64,000 nucleotides of DNA from Bacteroidota bacterium (lineage in GTDB: Bacteria; Bacteroidota; Bacteroidia; UBA8524), in contig SBGR01000033.1 in assembly GCA_006226545.1 (NCBI GenBank), positions 1-64,000 of the forward strand, read 5' to 3'. A model generated the notes under the pieces. The model did not search any database, was not told the DNA's origin, and worked only from the letters and a program-made list of their open reading frames with translations. Each line of letters opens with the position of its first letter. The first letter of the stretch is position 1. The position numbers were made by a program, and so were the translations under genes. Shown in pieces: positions 50,439 to 58,241 of this stretch.

Positions 50439-53400
50439 TCAGGCTAATTTGGTTTCTAAGTCGGTTAATGTTTCACGCAGCTTATCGAGGTCAATTGGCT
50501 TGGATATATAATCGTCCATGCCCAAATCAAGGTATTTCTCTCTGTCGCCCTCCATGGCATTGGCTGTCATGGCAATGATATAGGGACGGTCTTGCCCCAT
50601 CTGCTGGTTGATTAATGCAGTAGCCTCTTCTCCGCCCATGTCCGGCATCTGGATATCCATAAAGATCAAGTCGTAAGTCTTGAGCTTAAGCGCCTCCAAA
50701 ACTTCGATGCCATTGGCAGCTAAGTCGGCTGAATAACCTAATTTACCCAATACCAATAAGGCCAGCTTTTGGTTAAACACATTGTCTTCCGCTAATAAAA
50801 TCCTGAGCGATTTCTGCTCTGTTTGCTCAACTAGCTCCGTACTGTGTTCTCTAATTTGTTTTCTATTTTCTTGTGCTTTGAATAGAACCTGCAAGAGTTG
50901 AGAGTACTTAATTGGCTTAAATAAAACAGAGTCTACCGTGGCTTGGGCATCCGATAGTTCTTGGTCTTGGGAGGTGGATACCAGCACAATTTGGAATTCA
51001 CGCTGTAGCTTTTTAAGCTTTTTAGCCACTTCCAATCCGGAGATTCCGCTAAGGATATAATCTACTATAATGACATGTGGACTCGATTCGCCCTGCAAGT
51101 CATCCAAGATAAGTTGGTAGTCGGTATAAGACCTTACTTCCGCACCCCACTTCTGACATTGCTTCTGTAAGATTTGGAGATTGGTTTGGTTATCGTCGAG
51201 AATCCATATTTTCTTCGAGGCCAGCGGATTCGGACCTAAGCGTTCTTTAACCGGGGCAATTTTCGTTTTAATGGTGAAGAAGAAGACAGAGCCTTCTCCC
51301 GGTTCAGATTCCAAGCCAATGCTGCCACCTAATGCTTCTACCAGTTTAACACAAATCGCTAAACCTAAGCCCGTACCACCGAATCTACGCGTAGTAGAAC
51401 TGTCTACCTGAGTAAAGGCTGTGAACAGCTTTTCTTGGGCCTCTTTCGGAATACCGATACCGGAGTCTTTCACTTCAAAGTAAAGCTGGTATTGGTCTTT
51501 CTTTTTATCCTGAACACGAACATTTACTACTACTTGGCCCTTTGAAGTAAACTTCAAGGCATTGGAGATGAGGTTAATGAGTACCTGACGTAAACGTGTT
51601 ACATCGCTAAGAATATGGCTTGGTACAGATTCATCAATATAATAGAGTAGTTCGAGGTCTTTTTCTATGGCTTTTTGTCCAAGGAGGTCGAAGGTTTCTG
51701 AGATGGTCTGTTCTATGCTCAGCGGGTGTTCTTCGAGTAAAAGTTTGCCCGACTCAATTTTAGAGAAGTCGAGGATATCATTGATAATGGCCAAGAGGCT
51801 TTCACCACTCAGCTTGATGGTATTCACAAAATCGGCTTGCTCCTCATTCAATGCCGTTGTTTGTAGCAAATTGGTCATGCCCAATACACCGTTCATTGGG
51901 GTGCGTATTTCATGACTCATCATCGCTAAGAAATCGGCCTTAGCACGTGCAGCTGATTCGGCAGCATTTTTAGCAGCGATAAGTTGCTTCTCGGAGAGGT
52001 CTGCTTCCAGTGCATTTTCAATCCACTGGGCAATAGAACGAAGCAAGGAAATTTCACCTTCTCCGAATGGTTTAATTGCAGGATTTTTCTGAAAGAAATT
52101 CAGCGAAGCCTTCAGCTCACCATGGATGTAAATAGGAATACCCAAGAAACAGGCAAAGCTAAATCGCTGGTATGCCGGGTGATTTTTAAAGCTTGAATTC
52201 TGGATGTCTTCTATGCTGATAATACCATTGACTTGCTTTAAGATAGAAGAGTAAGTTTCTTTGAGAGGCATGCTCTTGCCTTCAGGGTATTCTTTGTTTT
52301 CAGGGAAGCTCTTATAAACTTTGAGTTTGTCGTTCTGTATTTGAGCCAAAACCCCGTATTCCAAATCGAAAAACTCACATCCCAATTGAACCGCTTTTTC
52401 TAATTTATCTTCTAAGCTCAGCGCATCGAATGCTGTATCGTAAAGTGCTTTTAAGGCTTCTTCTTGTTTGGTTAAGCTAATCTCAAGCTCTTTGCGCTTT
52501 GTAACGTTTCTAGCGAAAAAGGAGACACCCGTAATCTCATTGGAATCGGAGAGGATGGGATTGACAAAAATATCGTAGTACCCGATGCCGCTTGGCCAAT
52601 GGAAGATGTATTCAAAGGAGAATTTCTCACCAACCATTGCACGGTCTGTCCACTTATGCCACTTTATACGCTCTGTTTCAGGGAAATCGTCAAAAGCAGC
52701 ACTTCCTTGGTCAAGGGTTCGTCCGAAGGCGCTAAAATACTCTTGCGCATAGCGCTTATTGAAGGTAATAAGCTTTTTGTTATGGGTTACAGACCAGATT
52801 AAATCCGCCGTGTTCTCAATTACTGCCCTTAAGTTGGCCCGTTTCTCATCCAGCTCTTCCAGCACTTTTTTCTGGGTGCTGATGTCAACGTGTGTACCTA
52901 CCAAACGCACCGGTTTTTGGTTTTCATCCCGTATGCATTTCGCTCTTGCCAATACCCATTTATAGCTGGAGTCTTTGGTTCTCAAGCGAATCTCAACACG
53001 AAGGGAATCAGTTTCACCGGCTAGATGTGCTTCAATACCTTGAGTCAAAAGTGGCAAGTCTTCTGGGTGAATCAAACCCTGCCAAGTCTCATAGTTGCTT
53101 TCGCATTCTTCGTCGCGGAAGCCCAGCATCTGTTTCCAGCGTGGGGAGAAGTATAAGGTATTGTTCTCTAGGTTCCAGTCCCAAATACCGTCTTCACTGC
53201 CATTCAAAGCATAATCGTAACGCAATTCACTAAAGCGCAGTTCATTTTCTATGGCTTTAAGTTCAGTAACATCTTGGGCAATTCCTTGCATGGCAATCAC
53301 CTGAGCGTTTCGCATGATAGGCTGAATCATGGATCGCAAGAACTTAAGCTCACCGGCAGGGGTAACAATGCGGTGTTCGAAATTCTGTCGTTCTCCCGTC

Positions 53401-55079
53401 ATCGCTAATTCCGTTGCTTTGTAAACGATGGATTGCTCTTCTTCAGGGATGATTTTGACCACATCGTCAAAGGAGATAAGCTCTCCTTTTGTATAGCCAT
53501 AGATATGGTACATGGTATCAGACCAACGAATGCGCATATCGTGATCCGGCAAAATTTCAACATAGAATGAGCCCATTTTAGCGATGGATTGTGCTTCATT
53601 GAGCATGGCTTCATTTTGAGCTACAATTCGGTTCAGTCGCTCCAATTCCTCCACTTGAACACGAAGTTCCTCCTGGCTGGCTTGCAGCTCTTCCGTTAAC
53701 GCTTGCTGTTGACGCTGACGCTGAATCTGTTCACTAATGTCTACTTGAATGGTACCGTAAGCAACAATGTCTCCGGCTGCATTTCTTACCGGGAAGAAAG
53801 AGGCTTCTACCGGAATAAGTTCGCCTGTTTCATAGTGTTTGAGGTGCGCAATGCCCTTCCAATGGTTCTTTTCCTTCAGCTGCGGAATGATGTCTCTGGC
53901 ATACATACGTCGCGTTTCCGGGTCCAGTACATCCGTGATGCGCATTTTACGAAGGGTATCGATATCCGGGAATCCACAAATGCGAATTCCGGCGTCATTG
54001 ATGTAGGTGAGTCTGAAACTAGCGTCAGTTAAACCAATAAACTCCTGGGTATGGGAGGCAATCAAGCTCAAGATCTGCTGGTCGTCTTGAAGTTCAACCA
54101 AAAGGGTAATGTCTTCAATACCAAATAAGAACTCATCAGCGCTGACGTGTGAAATACTTGCATTAAATATTCTGCCTTCAAATACAGGATGGTCAAATTT
54201 AATTTGTCCTAAATTTTGCAAAGCGCCAACACTCAAACGCTCCATGTGTTCAACCAAGAAACCGTAGTCAAGTTCATCAAAAGGCACACTCACACCCGAT
54301 AAATGTCCGTTTAGTATTTCTTTCAGTTTCGCCTTGTTGTCGAGCAAGACCAATCCACCCGGCACCGCATTGAGAATGGTGGTTAAGCGTTCATTGTAAT
54401 TGCTGATTTGGCTGTTGATTCTATTCCGATCTTCCAGCGATTCTTCCAATTGGGCTTGGCTTTCCTGCAATTCAGAGTTAAGGGTGTCTAATAACGCGTT
54501 TTGGCGCAGTGTTTCTTTGTAACGCGGACGATAGACTAAAATAACAAAGGTGGCCAGGGCCATAATGATCAGGATGGCGATATAGCGTTCGTATTGAGTG
54601 AAACGTTCCAGCTTGCGCACCGAATTATCCTTCAACTCACCAACCAAGGTATCCATGCTATTCAGGAATTCCAGTCCTTGTCTATTCAATTCTCTTTTGT
54701 CAATTCCCGACTTCTCGCCCTCAAGTTGTTTTGTAAATTCTAAAAACTCTTGGTGGGTTACAGCAGCCAATTCAGGTACTTGACCTCCCGTAAATAAAGG
54801 GTCTTTGCCTGTTTTTGATTGTTGCCAAATTTGCTTGTGAATGGATGAGAAGAGCTCAATACTAGAGTCGAGTTCTTGTTTTTCAGCAGGAGAAAGATAC
54901 TCATACATCCAAACCTCTTTGCTGATCTTTTGAGATAACATGCGCTGCTTACCCGCTAAATTGATCCACTGTGCATCTCCTTTTCGTTCCTCAAAGAGGC
55001 TGTTGTTTAAAAATTGAACAACCACTAAGAGTGCTACGATAAGGATAAGACTGAGTATATTGGCGATGTTTTTGCGCAT
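50439..55079 (-). CDS. hybrid sensor histidine kinase with NIT/PilJ-like sensor, multiple PAS, GAF and two receivers
   Basis: A 1546-residue membrane kinase. TM1 (about 8-27) and TM2 (about 168-186) enclose a periplasmic helical domain whose start, INLAGKQRMLSQKISK, matches the P-box-like motif of NarX/PilJ-type sensors. Then about five PAS domains (from ~225 to ~870, the first a partial-looking one), a GAF domain (~890-1040), HisKA with the phospho-His near 1058 (MMSHEIRTPMNG), the ATPase domain (GTGLGLAI) and two receiver domains with phospho-Asp near 1337 (IIVDYILSG) and 1473 (FMDIQMPD), both apparently active. No output domain, so it should pass phosphate to another protein. It is divergent from a sigma-54 response regulator, 58 bases between starts, a likely partner (inference). 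Confidence 0.93.
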   Translation of the reverse strand: MRKNIANILSLILIVALLVVVQFLNNSLFEERKGDAQWINLAGKQRMLSQKISKEVWMYEYLSPAEKQELDSSIELFSSIHKQIWQQSKTGKDPLFTGGQVPELAAVTHQEFLEFTKQLEGEKSGIDKRELNRQGLEFLNSMDTLVGELKDNSVRKLERFTQYERYIAILIIMALATFVILVYRPRYKETLRQNALLDTLNSELQESQAQLEESLEDRNRINSQISNYNERLTTILNAVPGGLVLLDNKAKLKEILNGHLSGVSVPFDELDYGFLVEHMERLSVGALQNLGQIKFDHPVFEGRIFNASISHVSADEFLFGIEDITLLVELQDDQQILSLIASHTQEFIGLTDASFRLTYINDAGIRICGFPDIDTLRKMRITDVLDPETRRMYARDIIPQLKEKNHWKGIAHLKHYETGELIPVEASFFPVRNAAGDIVAYGTIQVDISEQIQRQRQQQALTEELQASQEELRVQVEELERLNRIVAQNEAMLNEAQSIAKMGSFYVEILPDHDMRIRWSDTMYHIYGYTKGELISFDDVVKIIPEEEQSIVYKATELAMTGERQNFEHRIVTPAGELKFLRSMIQPIMRNAQVIAMQGIAQDVTELKAIENELRFSELRYDYALNGSEDGIWDWNLENNTLYFSPRWKQMLGFRDEECESNYETWQGLIHPEDLPLLTQGIEAHLAGETDSLRVEIRLRTKDSSYKWVLARAKCIRDENQKPVRLVGTHVDISTQKKVLEELDEKRANLRAVIENTADLIWSVTHNKKLITFNKRYAQEYFSAFGRTLDQGSAAFDDFPETERIKWHKWTDRAMVGEKFSFEYIFHWPSGIGYYDIFVNPILSDSNEITGVSFFARNVTKRKELEISLTKQEEALKALYDTAFDALSLEDKLEKAVQLGCEFFDLEYGVLAQIQNDKLKVYKSFPENKEYPEGKSMPLKETYSSILKQVNGIISIEDIQNSSFKNHPAYQRFSFACFLGIPIYIHGELKASLNFFQKNPAIKPFGEGEISLLRSIAQWIENALEADLSEKQLIAAKNAAESAARAKADFLAMMSHEIRTPMNGVLGMTNLLQTTALNEEQADFVNTIKLSGESLLAIINDILDFSKIESGKLLLEEHPLSIEQTISETFDLLGQKAIEKDLELLYYIDESVPSHILSDVTRLRQVLINLISNALKFTSKGQVVVNVRVQDKKKDQYQLYFEVKDSGIGIPKEAQEKLFTAFTQVDSSTTRRFGGTGLGLAICVKLVEALGGSIGLESEPGEGSVFFFTIKTKIAPVKERLGPNPLASKKIWILDDNQTNLQILQKQCQKWGAEVRSYTDYQLILDDLQGESSPHVIIVDYILSGISGLEVAKKLKKLQREFQIVLVSTSQDQELSDAQATVDSVLFKPIKYSQLLQVLFKAQENRKQIREHSTELVEQTEQKSLRILLAEDNVFNQKLALLVLGKLGYSADLAANGIEVLEALKLKTYDLIFMDIQMPDMGGEEATALINQQMGQDRPYIIAMTANAMEGDREKYLDLGMDDYISKPIDLDKLRETLTDLETKLA

Positions 55080-55098
55080 GTCGGATAAGCCCCCTGTA

Positions 55099-55106
55099 CA
55101 AATCTA
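55099..55106 (-). promoter_or_regulatory. -7 element of the hybrid kinase gene
   Basis: TAGATTTG on the minus strand, an exact TAnnTTTG, 19 bases before the start. No well-placed -33 is visible. Confidence 0.5.
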
Positions 55107-55137
55107 TCCTACCCGAGCTAATAAAGAAACTAATTGC

Positions 55138-56487
55138 ATGAAAAAAGGAACGCTGCTGATTATTGACGACGAAGAGGATCTGAGGATGTTGATTGCCAGG
55201 GTATTAGAGCTGGAAGAGTACAAGGTTTATACGGCCTCCAATCCCAATGAGGCGATGAAAATATTGGAAGAATTGCCCATTGAGGTGATTGTGAGCGATG
55301 TTAGACTCGAAGTAGCCAATGGCGTTGAACTCATTCCTGAATACAAAAAACGCAAACCATTTGCAGAGATTATCATGCTTACTGCCTACGGTAATATACC
55401 GGATGGTGTTAACTCCATAAAGGCCGGTGCATTTGAATACTTAACTAAGGGAGATGACAATTTTAGGATTGTCAGTGTGGTGGATCAGGCCTTGCAGAAA
55501 TCGCGGCTGTCTACCAAGGTTTTCCAAGTAGAAACACCCGATACCAGCGGATTTGAAGCGATTGTAGGAAATAGTCCTGTTTTAGACGAGGCGAAAAAAC
55601 TCGCTAAAAAGGTGGCTCAATCCGATGCCAGCGTGCTTTTAACCGGTGAGACAGGAACGGGAAAAGAAGTTTTTGCCAGTGCCATTCACGAGGTAAGCAA
55701 ACGTTCAAAAGCGCCTTACTTAGCCATTAACTGCAGTGCCTTAAGCAAAGAAATCCTGGAGAGTGAATTGTTTGGTCACGTAAAGGGGGCCTTTACCGGA
55801 GCAGCACAAGATAAAAAAGGCTTTTTCGAAGAAGCCAATAAAGGGACCTTGTTTCTGGATGAGGTAGGCGAGATGCCACTTGAACTGCAAGCGAAGCTCC
55901 TTCGGGTATTGGAAACCGGACTCTTCTTTAAAGTGGGGAGTACCAAAGAATTGAAGAGTGATGTACGTATCGTGGCGGCTACAAACCGTAATTTATTGGA
56001 AGAGAGTGAAAAAGGTAATTTCCGATTGGACCTTTACTACCGTCTAAGCACCTTTACCATTCACCTGCCACCTCTACGTGAAAGGGGAGATGATATCCTG
56101 CTTCTGGCGCAACACTTCGCGAACATGGCCGCTTCTAAGATGGGGGCTTCCAAGCCGGAGCTTAGCAAAGACTTGGAATTGTTTATCCAGTCGCATTATT
56201 GGAAAGGCAATTTGCGGGAACTTAAGAATGTAATGGAAAGAGCTGTAATCCTTTCTGATAGCGGCGTATTGGGTGTGGAACTTCTGCCTCAGGAGTTTCA
56301 GAAAACATCCGGTTCAACAGATACCGGACTCCGGCCTAACCTCGCCATCGATTTGCAAAGCTTGGAGAAAGACCATATCGCTAATATGCTTCAATTCACA
56401 GGGGGCAATAAGACCAAAACGGCTGAGATTCTAGGCATTGGTGTAGCTACGCTTTACCGTAAAATCCAAGAATACGAAATAGGTTAG
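55138..56487 (+). CDS. sigma-54-dependent response regulator (NtrC family)
   Basis: A 449-residue activator from the ATG at 55138 (upstream in-frame ATGs fall in the kinase promoter). Receiver domain with Asp10/Asp11 and phospho-acceptor Asp54 (VIVSDVRL); AAA+ domain with Walker A GETGTGKE near 171-178, the sigma-54-contact loop GAFTGA near 219, Walker B TLFLDEVGEM and the arginine-finger region NRNL; Fis-type HTH at the C-terminus (NKTKTAEILGIGVATLYRKI). It activates sigma-54 promoters when phosphorylated. It lies between two kinases and could serve either one. Confidence 0.95.
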   Translation: MKKGTLLIIDDEEDLRMLIARVLELEEYKVYTASNPNEAMKILEELPIEVIVSDVRLEVANGVELIPEYKKRKPFAEIIMLTAYGNIPDGVNSIKAGAFEYLTKGDDNFRIVSVVDQALQKSRLSTKVFQVETPDTSGFEAIVGNSPVLDEAKKLAKKVAQSDASVLLTGETGTGKEVFASAIHEVSKRSKAPYLAINCSALSKEILESELFGHVKGAFTGAAQDKKGFFEEANKGTLFLDEVGEMPLELQAKLLRVLETGLFFKVGSTKELKSDVRIVAATNRNLLEESEKGNFRLDLYYRLSTFTIHLPPLRERGDDILLLAQHFANMAASKMGASKPELSKDLELFIQSHYWKGNLRELKNVMERAVILSDSGVLGVELLPQEFQKTSGSTDTGLRPNLAIDLQSLEKDHIANMLQFTGGNKTKTAEILGIGVATLYRKIQEYEIG

Positions 56488-56558
56488 CGATGTTGTTGGT
56501 AGCTGGAAATTAGTTTTTTCAACCTCAACCTTATTCTCATTCTCTCATTTTAATATTC

Positions 56559-56583
56559 ACCCTATCATTCTGATAGGGTTTTT
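56559..56583 (+). terminator. intrinsic terminator after the sigma-54 regulator
   Basis: A nine-pair perfect stem ACCCTATCA/TGATAGGGT with a three-base loop and a following T run. Confidence 0.92.
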
Positions 56584-56587
56584 GATT

Positions 56588-56928
56588 TTGGCATCCCGAC
56601 GGTGATTTTCACAAAGCGCATAAAATCAATACTTTATGTGTTTGGTGAATTTTTTTTTTCGCTTTGGCATCATTCTGCACTTATAGAAAACGAAGGATTG
56701 GAATTGTGAGATGACGGTTTTTGTGGGTTAACCGGTGTTCATGGGTTTGACAGGTAATTAAAATTAGAACACACATCTCCACAATTTCCAATCAAAAAAA
56801 TGTCGGGAACGGTCCCAAGGTTGCAGGGAACATTCTAAACTACTCAAGCCAGAGGTTTGAGTAGGGGGCCGATCCCGCCTTTTTTGAACGCCTTCGACTC
56901 AACTACTATTACTAACCAAATTTTCGCT
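56588..56928. other. 340-base intergenic stretch with hairpins, no clear gene
   Basis: AT-rich DNA. Its right part becomes G-rich and can fold: CTACTCAA (56839-56846) pairs with TTGAGTAG eight bases on, and GGGAAC...GTCCC is nearby. The open frame can be extended back through this hairpin from a TTG, which I reject. It may be a leader or small RNA for the following gene. Confidence 0.5.
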
Positions 56929-57342
56929 ATGCTTTGGCAAGAACCGGAAAATTACTCTGAAGTATCTGTTGGCGCTATCGACGAATTCAACCGTCAGAAA
57001 GCCCAACAGACCCTCATGAGTTTCAGAACGCTGATTCAGCAGGAAGTACAACTCAACAAGTACGTGCTGATTTCGCATCTGGAAAGTATCCGGGTTATCA
57101 TGAATCAACAAATCCGACAAACTGATGCCAAGCTGCAAAGACCTGACTCCGTGATGGAAGCCAGGCGATTAGAACCCGTTCGTAAACGTCTTTCAAATCT
57201 TTCCCTTTTGTTAGAAACGTATTATAACTGCGTTAAACATGAACTGGAAGGCCAAGAATCGGATTGTTCTGATCAACATGATAATCAGTTCCTGAAAGGA
57301 CTGTGCAACGAGATTTTTTTCGTTTTGCAAACAGGATACTGA
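56929..57342 (+). CDS. unknown helical protein
   Basis: A 137-residue soluble protein from the ATG at 56929 (MLWQEPENYSEVSVGAIDEF...). Nearly all helical and charged, with long amphipathic stretches (QTLMSFRTLIQQEVQLNKYV, RLEPVRKRLSNLSLLLETYY) and a few late Cys. No signal peptide or known motif. The extension to a TTG at 56857 would cross a hairpin and is not used. It precedes the outer-membrane protein gene by 90 bases. Function unknown; moderately sure it is real because codon use is coherent. Confidence 0.6.
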   Translation: MLWQEPENYSEVSVGAIDEFNRQKAQQTLMSFRTLIQQEVQLNKYVLISHLESIRVIMNQQIRQTDAKLQRPDSVMEARRLEPVRKRLSNLSLLLETYYNCVKHELEGQESDCSDQHDNQFLKGLCNEIFFVLQTGY

Positions 57343-57432
57343 TTTCACACGAAGTTTTCTTCTTTCCCTGGTTCCTGATTTTACATCGGGCGGGGAAAGT
57401 TGTATTTAAAAATAATTGGAAAGGAGTGTAAG

Positions 57433-58059
57433 ATGAATACCCGATTTGTCGCATTGATCTTCAGTTTTTTGTTGTTCTGCAGCGTACAGGCACAACATGA
57501 ATTAGGTGTAAAGATGGGGCCATCCATAATGGGTTTTTATGGTAGCCAAGCTTATGCCACGCAGAGTACCGGTGCGGTAAGTGCCGGTGCTTTGTACCGA
57601 TACCGAATCAATGAAGGTATGGCTTTTCAAATGGAAGTGAATTATGTTCAATCCGGGCAAATTGCATTGAGAAGAAACTACCCAAACGTGCGTTACATGG
57701 AATTGAACTATTTCCAAATTCCATTGCTCCTGCACTTGAGAACAAAGTCGGGATCCATTAAACCTGGCATCTTCACCGGGCCGTATCTCTCCAGCCTCGC
57801 TTCGCATGCTTATTCACCTTTGTATTACAATATTGAGTCGTCTGCCTATTCATTGGATCAGGTGAATCCGTCTAAGTTGGATTTGGGTTGGATACTCGGT
57901 TTTGGAGTAGACTATGATTTGGGCCCATTATTTTTAATGGCCGATTTACGCTATAACCTAGGATTAAAGAATTTAGACAACGGCAATCCCGGTCGAACCT
58001 CAAATGATTTAAAACAGGCGGGTATCCAGATGAATTTGGGTGCCGGTATTCGATTCTAA
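57433..58059 (+). CDS. outer-membrane beta-barrel protein (PorT-like family)
   Basis: A 208-residue protein with a signal peptide (MNTRFVALIFSFLLFCSVQAQ). The mature part has about eight alternating strands (GVKMGPSIMGFYGSQA, MAFQMEVNYVQSGQ, NYFQIPLLLHLRT, FTGPYLSSLAS, DLGWILGFGVDYDLG, AGIQMNLGAGIRF) ending in Phe, as in the PorT-like outer-membrane barrel family. The start is supported by an SD-like AAAGGAG (57420-57426) six bases before the ATG, rare in this window. It sits between a sigma-54 regulator and a KinB-like kinase and may be a target or a sensor accessory. Confidence 0.85.
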   Translation: MNTRFVALIFSFLLFCSVQAQHELGVKMGPSIMGFYGSQAYATQSTGAVSAGALYRYRINEGMAFQMEVNYVQSGQIALRRNYPNVRYMELNYFQIPLLLHLRTKSGSIKPGIFTGPYLSSLASHAYSPLYYNIESSAYSLDQVNPSKLDLGWILGFGVDYDLGPLFLMADLRYNLGLKNLDNGNPGRTSNDLKQAGIQMNLGAGIRF

Positions 58060-58124
58060 TAAAAACAAAACAACATGTCCCTGCGCATCAATAATTATAT
58101 AACAGCACTATTAAAATTAAAGGT

Positions 58125-58211
58125 ATGTCTTGGACTATTTGGTTTATCTCAACAGTATTTCTCGCCATTTTCATCACCATTTTGCTTTCAATGTTTTACA
58201 AGAAAGATTGA
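58125..58211 (+). CDS. 28-residue single-pass membrane microprotein
   Basis: ATG at 58125 to TGA at 58211 encodes 28 residues: MSWTIW, a ~18-residue hydrophobic helix (FISTVFLAIFITILLSMF) and a positive YKKD end, so the C-terminus would be cytoplasmic by the positive-inside rule. Codon use is normal. It lies between an outer-membrane protein gene and a KinB-like kinase gene, in the position where Bacteroidota kdp clusters carry the tiny KdpF, but it lacks the KdpF-like Pro-Glu-Lys end and kdpABC are absent. Function unknown; it may modulate the kinase. Too short for certainty. Confidence 0.55.
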   Translation: MSWTIWFISTVFLAIFITILLSMFYKKD

Positions 58212-58237
58212 GTGATTCGTTGATTGGTGTATATTTC
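58208..58237 (+). promoter_or_regulatory. promoter of the KinB-like kinase gene
   Basis: TTG (58208-58210), 19-base spacer, TATATTTC (58230-58237), four bases from the ATG at 58242. One mismatch in the -7. The -33 lies in the last codons of the microprotein. Confidence 0.6.
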
Positions 58238-58241
58238 CACC

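Noticed and set aside
56657-56680. Sigma-54-like TGGCA...TGCA site
   Set aside because: The distance between GG and GC is nine bases instead of ten, and no clear downstream target start fits.
58125-58211. Calling the microprotein KdpF
   Set aside because: Size fits, but the sequence lacks the usual KdpF end and no kdpABC genes are present.
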